Of a stretch of DNA of 64,000 nucleotides, positions 27,135-34,628 are shown one piece after another; the stretch's first letter is position 1, and each line of letters starts with the position of its first letter. Below the pieces are notes generated by a model. That model did not search any database. It worked only from the letters and a program-made list of their open reading frames with translations, and was not told the DNA's origin. Origin of the DNA: Bacteroides bouchesdurhonensis (GTDB lineage Bacteria > Bacteroidota > Bacteroidia > Bacteroidales > Bacteroidaceae). Made by a program: the position numbers and the translations under genes. The stretch spans positions 4,695,779-4,759,778 of the forward strand of contig NZ_LT707006.1 of NCBI RefSeq assembly GCF_900155865.1, read 5' to 3'.

Positions 27135-28574
27135 CTAAAGCAGCGGAGCCAATAAACGGACAACAGACTCTGCTGCCTTTTGTCTCCAAGAACGCTTTAC
27201 CCAATTCTTTAAAAAGATTTGCGTGCTTTCCCGCTGGTCCTGAAGAAATATTTCCTTCATCTCAAGTGCGGTATTCATATCATACATGAAAGCATTCACT
27301 TCAAAATTATGTTCGAAGCTACGAAAATCAATATTGGTAGAACCTACCGTAGAGAGCATATCATCCGAAACCATCAATTTGGAATGTAAGAAACCCTTTC
27401 GATAAAAATAAACTTTAACTCCTGCCTGTAACACATCTGCTAAATATGAATGTGATCCCAGATGAGTAATCCGGTTATCTGCACGTTCCGGTAACATCAA
27501 ACGAACATCCACTCCAGCCAATGCCGCTGCTTGCATTGCAGCTAAGATCTGTTCTGTTGGCAAAAAATAAGGAGTCTGTATATAGAAATACTTTTTAGCT
27601 CCGGAAATAGCCATAGTCAGTCCTTGCATTATTTCTTTCCACGGCCCGATAGGTTCACTTGTAACAGTTTGTACTAACGTATTCCCGCAAGCTTCTATCT
27701 TTGGGAAATAACGGGAAGCAGTAATCAACGTACGGTCTACAAAATACCAATCGAGCAAAAATGCGGTCTGCAGTCCATGTACTGCCTTCCCTTCTAATAG
27801 AATATGAGTATCACGCCAGATTCCCCAAGAGAAGCCACGCATATAGCGTTCCGCCAGATTCATTCCTCCTACAAATCCTACCCGCCCGTCAATAACAACT
27901 ATCTTTCTATGGTTCCGATAATTAACCCTACTGGTAAATAAGGGAAAGCGCACTTTTAAGAAACTTCTGACTTCAATCCCTGCATTACGCATTTCCTCAA
28001 AAAAGCGATTAGGTACATGCCAGCAACCAACATCGTCATAAATTACTCGTATCTCGACCCCCTGTACTGCTTTCTCTATAAGCACATCCCTGACTAAACG
28101 CCCTATAGCATCATCCTCAAAGATGTAATATTCCATATGGATATGCTGCTTTGCCTTATGGAGTTCACGTAACAATGACTGCAGTTTGGTATACCCCTCC
28201 GTATAAACGGCAACCCGATTTCCTTCGAATGGAAAAGCTTGATTGGTCTGTTGAAAAAGCTGAATAAGACGGATATATTCATTAGGTATATCAGAACAAT
28301 CCTGAGCCAGATATTCTGCCATCGGTTTCTTTAAAAGCCGATTATAGCTCTTTTGGCCAATAATACGTTCCCGACGCTGGCTTCTACCAAAGAAAATATA
28401 GAAAACGAGCCCTACAACAGGAAGAAAAAGTAGTATAAGTATCCATGCCATAGTCTTTACCGGATTCCGGTTGTCAAGAATGATAATGACAATCGTACCG
28501 ATAATGGCTCCGAAATAGACAATATCGAAAGCCACTGTTGCTATCTGGCTTACTATATAATTCCAATCAATCAT
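27135..28574 (-). CDS. cls: Cardiolipin synthase (phospholipase D superfamily)
   Basis: A 479-residue inner-membrane enzyme that joins two phosphatidyl groups to make cardiolipin. Two N-terminal membrane helices lie at about residues 10-60. The two catalytic HKD motifs are complete: HRKIVVID (first) and HSKLMVSD (second), each followed by the usual G-x-x-N region (GGMNLAERY; GSTNIDFRS). Length and layout fit bacterial Cls. The gene has its own -7 box at 28607 and an AAAGGAG ribosome-binding site just before the ATG. Confidence 0.95.
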   Translation of the reverse strand: MIDWNYIVSQIATVAFDIVYFGAIIGTIVIIILDNRNPVKTMAWILILLFLPVVGLVFYIFFGRSQRRERIIGQKSYNRLLKKPMAEYLAQDCSDIPNEYIRLIQLFQQTNQAFPFEGNRVAVYTEGYTKLQSLLRELHKAKQHIHMEYYIFEDDAIGRLVRDVLIEKAVQGVEIRVIYDDVGCWHVPNRFFEEMRNAGIEVRSFLKVRFPLFTSRVNYRNHRKIVVIDGRVGFVGGMNLAERYMRGFSWGIWRDTHILLEGKAVHGLQTAFLLDWYFVDRTLITASRYFPKIEACGNTLVQTVTSEPIGPWKEIMQGLTMAISGAKKYFYIQTPYFLPTEQILAAMQAAALAGVDVRLMLPERADNRITHLGSHSYLADVLQAGVKVYFYRKGFLHSKLMVSDDMLSTVGSTNIDFRSFEHNFEVNAFMYDMNTALEMKEIFLQDQRESTQIFLKNWVKRSWRQKAAESVVRLLAPLL

Positions 28575-28606
28575 AAAAATCTCCTTTCTATACGGATACT
28601 AAACAA

Positions 28607-28614
28607 CAAATATA
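28607..28614 (-). promoter_or_regulatory. -7 promoter element for cls
   Basis: On the minus strand TATATTTG matches TAnnTTTG, 33 bp before the ATG. Confidence 0.5.
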
Positions 28615-28634
28615 GAAGAATTTATCGGATAAAC

Positions 28635-28674
28635 AAAAAAGTCCCGATGACAACTCATATCATCATCGGGACTT
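28635..28674 (-). terminator. Intrinsic terminator of the outer-membrane barrel gene
   Basis: A 12-bp perfect stem AAGTCCCGATGA/TCATCGGGACTT (28639-28650 and 28663-28674). On the minus strand it is followed by a T run (28635-28640). Confidence 0.85.
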
Positions 28675-28706
28675 ACTGACTATTTGATCTATAAAATCAC
28701 AATTTC

Positions 28707-31535
28707 TTAGTAACGCATGGGTCGCATTCCTCCGCCAAAGCCATGTCCACCACCTCTATTACCATCAAAGCCACGTCTTTCACCTCTATTATTATGTGCC
28801 ATCTTTCCTCCTAATGTATTAAAACGATAGACAAAATGTACCATGAAGTAACTGCCCAAAGTATTGTATTCCGTATCACTCATCATTGTTTCACTAATAG
28901 AACGTGACAAACTACTTTGTTGTTTCAAGATATCATATATTTTAAAGCGAAGAGTTGCTGCATTATTCTTTAAAAAGCTCTTTGAAATTTGTGCATTCCA
29001 CATCACCTCATTATTATTTAATCCACCGGTATATCCATCTTTGAATCGACAATTTATATCTGTAGAAATAGCAATCTGCCATGGCAAATTGACATTCGTA
29101 CTTCCTCCAACATAATAGTCAAACGTTTCGCGGTTACTATTTTCTTGCTTACTATTTCTAACCAGATTATAATTTACTGAACCATTTATTGATACGTCAA
29201 ATACTTCACTTCGATAACTGCCGACAAGCCGTTCTCTTAAGTTCAAACTATGGGTTGTACTCAATTCCTGATCGGATGTTTTCACATCTCCCACACTTGT
29301 ATAACTTACAGCATCGCTATACCCCGCAACTGAAGTAGACAAAATCGTAAACTTCTGATTCTTCAAAGGAGTATTAAAATTAAAGAATCCTTGAGTCCGC
29401 CAATTACCGTTTACATTTTCTTTCTTATAAATACGGGCACCAGTCTGAGGATCATATGTCATCTTATTAGCAACTGAATTCAAGGTATTCGAATAGCTCA
29501 CATCCATCGTATAGCTACGCATAGATTCCGGAATGAACCGTCTGTAGTTTAAATTAAAGTTACTATTGAAAGAAGGTTTCAAATTGGGATTACCATATCT
29601 AAGATTCATAGGATCGGTAATATCAATCACATCTTGCAAATCTTCGATATTCGGAGTACTACTTCTTCCATTATAGCGAAACATCAACACGTGTTGTTTA
29701 GTAAACATATACCGGAACATCATTGAAGGTGACCAATTCAACACATTTTGTTCAGGAAGATTCTTTTTGTAATTTGGTCCAATCGTTGTTTTACTTAAAG
29801 AAGATTGTGGAGTAAGCCCTACACCTACATCATAAAACATCTTTGCATGCACACCACGAATGGAGAGACTAGCTGTATGAGTATCATAGAAGTTCTCAAC
29901 TCGTGTACTCAAATCATTATCATATCCGCGTTCCAAATATTCGGGATAAGGATATTTGTTAATACTATCATATACTAATGATTGTGATAACTGCTTACGG
30001 TGAGCAAACTCGTAACGTAATTGGAGAAAATGATTCTTGAAAACAGGCTCTGTATAAGATGCAGATACACTCCAGTTACGGCTATCACTATTCCGGTCGG
30101 TATAACGAGCAATATCCGAGATACTATCCAATTCAAAAAATTGAGTCTGTGAATCGGAATAACCGTCCGATTCGCTATCACTATACCCGAAACGTGCACC
30201 CAAAGACAAATTTCTACCTTTATTGTTCAAACGGCGAAATGCCATCAAACTTCCATTAAAAGACCAATTATGCCCATCCGAAGAAGAAACCGATTCCCTC
30301 TCATTGACAGGATTATGAGAATTATTATCCGTTCGCGACCAAGAGCTACTGCTTGTTTCTGTTTGCGAATAGCTACCATTTGGACGGAAAATAATAGTAG
30401 TCAATGTATCCGGCCGCCATTCCATACGAAAATCAACCCGGAGATCATGTCTGTCACGATTCGATAAGTTTTTACTCTGTCCAAATGAAGACGTTTCTCC
30501 TAAGAAGGTTTCAGAAGAACTCGTACGACGTGCATCATTATTAGAATGTCCATACTGCACATTTCCTCCTACCTGCATTTTAGTCGTTTCTTTGGCATAA
30601 GTAACACCAAGCAATTGAGAAGTCGTAATACCAGAACCGGCATTACCACCACCAAGTCCCTGACCGGCATCTCCAAACTCTGAAAATCCTTGATTATTTG
30701 TATTATTAGCAGAAGCTATAACGGAAATATTCGAATCATCCTTAAAACGACTGACCATCCCCCCTCCTTCATAACGATCTTTGTTACCATAACCGGCAAT
30801 CAGGTTACTAATTATACCATTTTTCATTCCCTTCTTAACAGTAAGGTCTAAAACTGATTCTTCGTTTCCATCGTCAATACCAGTAATACGTGCCATATCA
30901 CTTTTTTTATCATATGACTTGACTTTATCAACGATATTTGCAGGCAGGTTCTTCATTGAGACTTTCGGGTCGTCGGAGAAAAACTCTTTCCCATCCACCA
31001 TAATTCTCTTGACTTCTTTGCCATTGATAGTGATTTTTCCATCATCACTCACTTCGGCTCCAGGAATCTTCTTCACCAGTTCTTCCAACATCGCTCCTTC
31101 CGGAACAGGATAAGCCGCAGCAGAATATTCCGTTGTATCCCCCTTTACTATAACAGGCGGGACCTCCGCTGTAACCACTGCTTCCTTTAACATCACAGCA
31201 TCTGGCTCCAAAGAAATATTTCCTACTTGTTTATCAGGTACGTTATCAGTCAATTGTATAGGAAGGAATTTAGTACGAAAACCTATAAAAGAAACTTTTA
31301 ATAAATACTTTCCTGCTTTCACTTTAGGAAGAGTAAACCATCCTTTATCGCTACTTGCTACACCGGCAGCATAAGTACTATCCGGCAGACTCAACAACTG
31401 AACCGTAGCCTGTGCTGCCGGCTCATCTGAATCAGATTCCATGACACGTCCCGAAACAGAGATCAACTTATTTTGGGCATAAACAGAGAGGGTGCACAGT
31501 AACATTAGCACCATAAAAGCTGAAACTTTCTTCAT
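28707..31535 (-). CDS. Outer-membrane beta-barrel protein with regulatory-like N-domain (TonB-receptor-like)
   Basis: A 942-residue outer-membrane protein. Signal peptide to about residue 20 (SVYAQ). A carboxypeptidase-regulatory-like domain lies at about 25-110 (ISVSGRVMESDSDEPAAQA). A plug-like segment follows (LEELVKKIPGAEVSDDGKI, then INGKEVKRIMVDGKEFF), and a large beta-barrel of the OMP_b-brl_3 type runs to the end. The last 30 residues are a Gly/Arg-rich tail (NRGGGHGFGGGMRPMRY), unusual for a barrel whose last strand normally ends the protein. There is no SusD neighbour, so it is not a SusC glycan importer; the ligand is unknown. A terminator follows. Confidence 0.87.
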   Translation of the reverse strand: MKKVSAFMVLMLLCTLSVYAQNKLISVSGRVMESDSDEPAAQATVQLLSLPDSTYAAGVASSDKGWFTLPKVKAGKYLLKVSFIGFRTKFLPIQLTDNVPDKQVGNISLEPDAVMLKEAVVTAEVPPVIVKGDTTEYSAAAYPVPEGAMLEELVKKIPGAEVSDDGKITINGKEVKRIMVDGKEFFSDDPKVSMKNLPANIVDKVKSYDKKSDMARITGIDDGNEESVLDLTVKKGMKNGIISNLIAGYGNKDRYEGGGMVSRFKDDSNISVIASANNTNNQGFSEFGDAGQGLGGGNAGSGITTSQLLGVTYAKETTKMQVGGNVQYGHSNNDARRTSSSETFLGETSSFGQSKNLSNRDRHDLRVDFRMEWRPDTLTTIIFRPNGSYSQTETSSSSWSRTDNNSHNPVNERESVSSSDGHNWSFNGSLMAFRRLNNKGRNLSLGARFGYSDSESDGYSDSQTQFFELDSISDIARYTDRNSDSRNWSVSASYTEPVFKNHFLQLRYEFAHRKQLSQSLVYDSINKYPYPEYLERGYDNDLSTRVENFYDTHTASLSIRGVHAKMFYDVGVGLTPQSSLSKTTIGPNYKKNLPEQNVLNWSPSMMFRYMFTKQHVLMFRYNGRSSTPNIEDLQDVIDITDPMNLRYGNPNLKPSFNSNFNLNYRRFIPESMRSYTMDVSYSNTLNSVANKMTYDPQTGARIYKKENVNGNWRTQGFFNFNTPLKNQKFTILSTSVAGYSDAVSYTSVGDVKTSDQELSTTHSLNLRERLVGSYRSEVFDVSINGSVNYNLVRNSKQENSNRETFDYYVGGSTNVNLPWQIAISTDINCRFKDGYTGGLNNNEVMWNAQISKSFLKNNAATLRFKIYDILKQQSSLSRSISETMMSDTEYNTLGSYFMVHFVYRFNTLGGKMAHNNRGERRGFDGNRGGGHGFGGGMRPMRY

Positions 31536-31615
31536 TTACCTTATTTACGATTTAGTAGTAATACACAATGTCTTTTTGACAAATTGAACCGTAAAAGGTT
31601 TAATTCAAATAAAAG

Positions 31616-32020
31616 CTATCTCTTGAATAATCGATCAACTACCGCTTTTTTTAGACCAAACTCCAAACAAAGCACATTAAATATCAAAAAAGTTAGAAAA
31701 GAAGAAGTATCTACATTGATAACATCTTTTTGGAGAACACGCCATAACATACTTCCAAAAACAAAAAGAAATGTTAGAAAGATAGCATTACGAACTGCCG
31801 CATTACGAATCTGTTCAGTTTCACGACTCTCATTTTTATTCAATGCAAATATTATCATCAGGCATCCTGCCATCATCAGTAACTTTGTACATTCCTTATA
31901 AAACAAGAGATTCTGGTCATTGACCATTCCATTCATATATAATACAGGAAGTATAAATAAAGAGATTATAAGAACAAGGTATCCCAAGGGACGACTGAAT
32001 ACAGGTAGTAATGCTTTCAT
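31616..32020 (-). CDS. Small multi-pass membrane protein, unknown function
   Basis: A 134-residue protein with about four hydrophobic segments (VLIISLFILPVLYM; LLMMAGCLMIIFAL; AIFLTFLFVFGSMLW; FLTFLIFNVLCLEF). The third and fourth are separated by a short polar loop. No family recognised. A -7 box at 32042-32049 lies 22 bp before the start. The gene is divergent from aroB and 80 bp upstream of the barrel-protein gene on the same strand, so the two may share a transcript. Confidence 0.75.
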   Translation of the reverse strand: MKALLPVFSRPLGYLVLIISLFILPVLYMNGMVNDQNLLFYKECTKLLMMAGCLMIIFALNKNESRETEQIRNAAVRNAIFLTFLFVFGSMLWRVLQKDVINVDTSSFLTFLIFNVLCLEFGLKKAVVDRLFKR

Positions 32021-32041
32021 AAATTCTATGTTTTAATGAGA

Positions 32042-32049
32042 CAAAAGTA
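32042..32049 (-). promoter_or_regulatory. -7 promoter element for the small membrane protein gene
   Basis: On the minus strand TACTTTTG matches TAnnTTTG. It lies back to back with the aroB promoter, 20 bp apart. Confidence 0.5.
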
Positions 32050-32069
32050 AGTAAAAAAAATATTTTATA

Positions 32070-32077
32070 TACATTTG
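32070..32077 (+). promoter_or_regulatory. -7 promoter element for aroB
   Basis: TACATTTG matches TAnnTTTG, 23 bp before the aroB ATG. No -33 TTTG at the expected distance. Confidence 0.55.
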
Positions 32078-32100
32078 CAGCAAGAAAAAGCTAAAGAATC

Positions 32101-33162
32101 ATGAGTAAACAAGAAGTTATTCTCTGCGAAAGCCTGGCAACAAGTCTCGATCGTGCCATTAAAAAATGTCCGCACGACAAGTTATTCATTCTCACAGACG
32201 AGCATACACAACGTTTATGTCTCCCTGCTCTAAAAGAAGTATCTTATCTTAAAGATGCGATTGAAATCTGTATCGGTCCCGAGGATGTACATAAAACGTT
32301 AGACACATTAGCTTCCGTATGGATGACACTAAGTGAAAAGGGAGCTACCCGCCATTCATTACTTATCAATTTGGGAGGGGGAATGGTAACAGACTTGGGA
32401 GGCTTCGCAGCTGCTACATTCAAACGTGGAATTTCTTATATAAATATTCCCACTACATTGTTAGCCATGGTAGATGCTTCCGTAGGAGGTAAAACAGGCA
32501 TAAACTTCAACGGACTGAAAAATGAAATCGGTTCATTTGCTCCGGCAGATTGTGTTTTGATTGAAACAGAATTCTTAAGAAGTCTCGATGTATACAATTT
32601 TTTCTCCGGATATGCTGAAATGCTGAAACATGGATTGATCAGCAATAAAGCTCATTGGGCTGAATTATTAAATTTTGATACCTCTACTATTGACTATTCT
32701 TATCTAAAACAATTAGTCGGTCAATCCGTACAGGTTAAAGAAGACATCGTGAGACAAGATCCTCTTGAACATGGCATACGTAAAGCTTTGAATCTGGGAC
32801 ATACCGTAGGACATGCTTTCGAGAGTTTAGCTTTAGCAGAAAACCGTCCGGTCTTGCATGGTTATGCTGTAGCATGGGGAATTGTCTGTGAATTATATCT
32901 TTCGCATCTTAAAGTTGAATTCCCTAAAGACAAGATGAGGCAGACAATTCAATTCATCAAAGAAAACTATGGAGCGTTCACATTCGACTGCAAGCAATAT
33001 GAACAACTGTATGCACTTATGACACATGATAAGAAGAATACTTCAGACACTATCAATTTCACTTTGCTGAAAGACATCGGAGATATCTGTATAAACCAAA
33101 CAACAGATAAAGATACGATTTTCGAAATGTTGGATTTCTATCGTGAATGTATGGGAATCTGA
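32101..33162 (+). CDS. aroB: 3-dehydroquinate synthase
   Basis: A 353-residue enzyme that converts DAHP to 3-dehydroquinate, the second step of the shikimate pathway to aromatic amino acids. The NAD-binding core reads NLGGGMVTDLGGFAAATFKRG and is followed by IPTTLLAMVDASVGGKTGIN. Zinc ligands are expected in the EMLKHGLI helix and in LGHTVGHAFE and VLHGYAVAWG. All family motifs are present and the length is normal. Single-gene unit with its own promoter and terminator. Confidence 0.97.
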   Translation: MSKQEVILCESLATSLDRAIKKCPHDKLFILTDEHTQRLCLPALKEVSYLKDAIEICIGPEDVHKTLDTLASVWMTLSEKGATRHSLLINLGGGMVTDLGGFAAATFKRGISYINIPTTLLAMVDASVGGKTGINFNGLKNEIGSFAPADCVLIETEFLRSLDVYNFFSGYAEMLKHGLISNKAHWAELLNFDTSTIDYSYLKQLVGQSVQVKEDIVRQDPLEHGIRKALNLGHTVGHAFESLALAENRPVLHGYAVAWGIVCELYLSHLKVEFPKDKMRQTIQFIKENYGAFTFDCKQYEQLYALMTHDKKNTSDTINFTLLKDIGDICINQTTDKDTIFEMLDFYRECMGI

Positions 33163-33188
33163 ATAAATATATCCCGACCAATAAAGAA

Positions 33189-33228
33189 CAAAGGAGCAGA
33201 TTTTGCATTATGCCTTACTGCTCCTTTG
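33189..33228 (+). terminator. Intrinsic terminator after aroB
   Basis: An 11-bp stem CAAAGGAGCAG (33189-33199) and CTGCTCCTTTG (33218-33228) with an 18-nt loop; the distal arm ends in T residues. Confidence 0.7.
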
Positions 33229-33285
33229 ATTTATATCTACTCTTATGTACTCTTAAACGAGTTTATAATATAAGAATTTATTTCG

Positions 33286-34176
33286 TTATTTGAAAACCTC
33301 TCCCGTTCCATCCAAACTTGCTATCCGATATTGTGACAATGACATTCCCGTATGTTTTCTAAAGAAACGTCCCAAAGACGATTGATTAGCAAAATTTGTT
33401 TTAAGAGCTATTTCCTGAACATTCAAACTAGTATTCTTCAGTAAAGCTTTTATTTCTAATATGATATATTCTACAATCCAATCTTTAGCAGACTTTCCAC
33501 TAGTCTCTTTTATAACCATCGACAAATATTTAGAGGTAATACACAATTTATCAGCATAAAAAGCTACATCTTTATTCTCCCTGAAATGCTCCATGATAAG
33601 TGCAAAAAACTTATTTGCTAATTCTTCTTTTCGAGTCTCTTGTTTATTTCCCCAAAACAAAGTTGCCTCTTTTTGAAAAGCATTATATAATTCCAAATAC
33701 AAATACCTTAATAAATGAGTAATCAATTCACGCCTATATAAATCACTTGAGGTTATCTTCTCTTTTACCAATCCAAAAAAATTAAATAGACGCTGAATGT
33801 CAGTTTCAGATTGATGATAAACAAAATGACTTCTCATGTAAAAAAAGAAATGAGGAGAAAATAAAGGCATACCAGATAAGGCATCACTATGTAAAGAAAG
33901 TGAGACAACCAATGTAATAGTTTGAAAATCGGCACTTACTTCATTTAATGACACATATTGTCCGGGAAATAAAATCATTAACTCTTTAGGCATTATCCAA
34001 TGCATGCTATCATGCACATGAATTTGCGCTTTTCCCTTAAAACAATATACAATCATAGCAGATTGTATACTTGATGGATAAGGAGTTAAAGGAAGATATT
34101 TCAAATTTTCGTAATATCTCAGATCATCACCCAAGGTATAGGTTTCTAATGTTTCACCTTTTTTACTATACAGCAT
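33286..34176 (-). CDS. AraC-family transcriptional regulator
   Basis: A 296-residue protein. The N-terminal half is a cupin-like sensor (IVYCFKGKAQIHVHDSMHW, then LMILFPGQYVSL). The C-terminal AraC DNA-binding domain lies at about residues 190-285 with both helix-turn-helix units: VAFYADKLCITSKYLSMVIKE, and VQEIALKTNFANQSSLGRFF followed by RKHTGMSLSQYR. It is divergent from the GH78 rhamnosidase gene across a 452-bp gap, so control of that gene is likely (inference). An 8-bp inverted repeat at 34229-34252 just upstream of its own promoter could serve autoregulation. Confidence 0.92.
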   Translation of the reverse strand: MLYSKKGETLETYTLGDDLRYYENLKYLPLTPYPSSIQSAMIVYCFKGKAQIHVHDSMHWIMPKELMILFPGQYVSLNEVSADFQTITLVVSLSLHSDALSGMPLFSPHFFFYMRSHFVYHQSETDIQRLFNFFGLVKEKITSSDLYRRELITHLLRYLYLELYNAFQKEATLFWGNKQETRKEELANKFFALIMEHFRENKDVAFYADKLCITSKYLSMVIKETSGKSAKDWIVEYIILEIKALLKNTSLNVQEIALKTNFANQSSLGRFFRKHTGMSLSQYRIASLDGTGEVFK

Positions 34177-34201
34177 TTATCGAATTCAATAAAACTTTGT
34201 A

Positions 34202-34209
34202 CAAAAATA
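34202..34209 (-). promoter_or_regulatory. -7 promoter element for the AraC regulator gene
   Basis: On the minus strand TATTTTTG matches TAnnTTTG, 26 bp before the ATG. Confidence 0.5.
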
Positions 34210-34228
34210 TAATATACCAATTTAGCTT

Positions 34229-34252
34229 ATACCATATATGGAAATATGGTAT
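34229..34252. promoter_or_regulatory. Putative operator: ATACCATA inverted repeat
   Basis: ATACCATA (34229-34236) and TATGGTAT (34245-34252) are perfect inverted 8-mers with an 8-bp spacer, about 20 bp upstream of the AraC gene's -7 box. A partial copy, TATACCA, precedes it. Confidence 0.4.
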
Positions 34253-34522
34253 TAAATTAAAGAAATTAAGTCCCTGCTATTTACATTATTTCATAAACAA
34301 AAGCTTCACGAGTTAGTTTAATAAAAAGCTTATTATTTAGATTTATTACAAATAATACAGTAGCATATTTCAATAAAATAAAATAAAGGCAAAGTTTATA
34401 GATACCTGTTTCTCGTGCAAAAAGCCCCATTAATTTTCTTTCTAGAGTAGTTTTCTGACCTTCGTGTCAAAAATGTAATCAAAAAAATCATTATTCTTAC
34501 ATACAAAGACCTAAAGATCCGC

Positions 34523-34530
34523 TATTTTTG
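34523..34530 (+). promoter_or_regulatory. -7 promoter element for the GH78 gene
   Basis: TATTTTTG matches TAnnTTTG, 99 bp before the GH78 ATG. No -33 box, consistent with an activator-dependent promoter. Confidence 0.5.
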
Positions 34531-34628
34531 CAAACAGCATATTAAAAACTGATATGCTGAAACTTGAATTATGATACGAACAATAATTATTAAATGATTA
34601 TTTAAGCAAACACATAATAATAATTGAA

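Larger units (their letters stand above)
34177..34628. other. Divergent intergenic region between AraC and GH78 genes
   Basis: Gene-free and very AT-rich. It holds -7 boxes for both genes (34202-34209 minus; 34523-34530 plus) and one inverted repeat (34229-34252). The middle 250 bases show nothing else I can name. Confidence 0.6.

Noticed and set aside
28864..29115. Plus-strand frame over the barrel-protein gene
   Set aside because: Lies wholly within a well-supported gene on the other strand and has no recognisable features.
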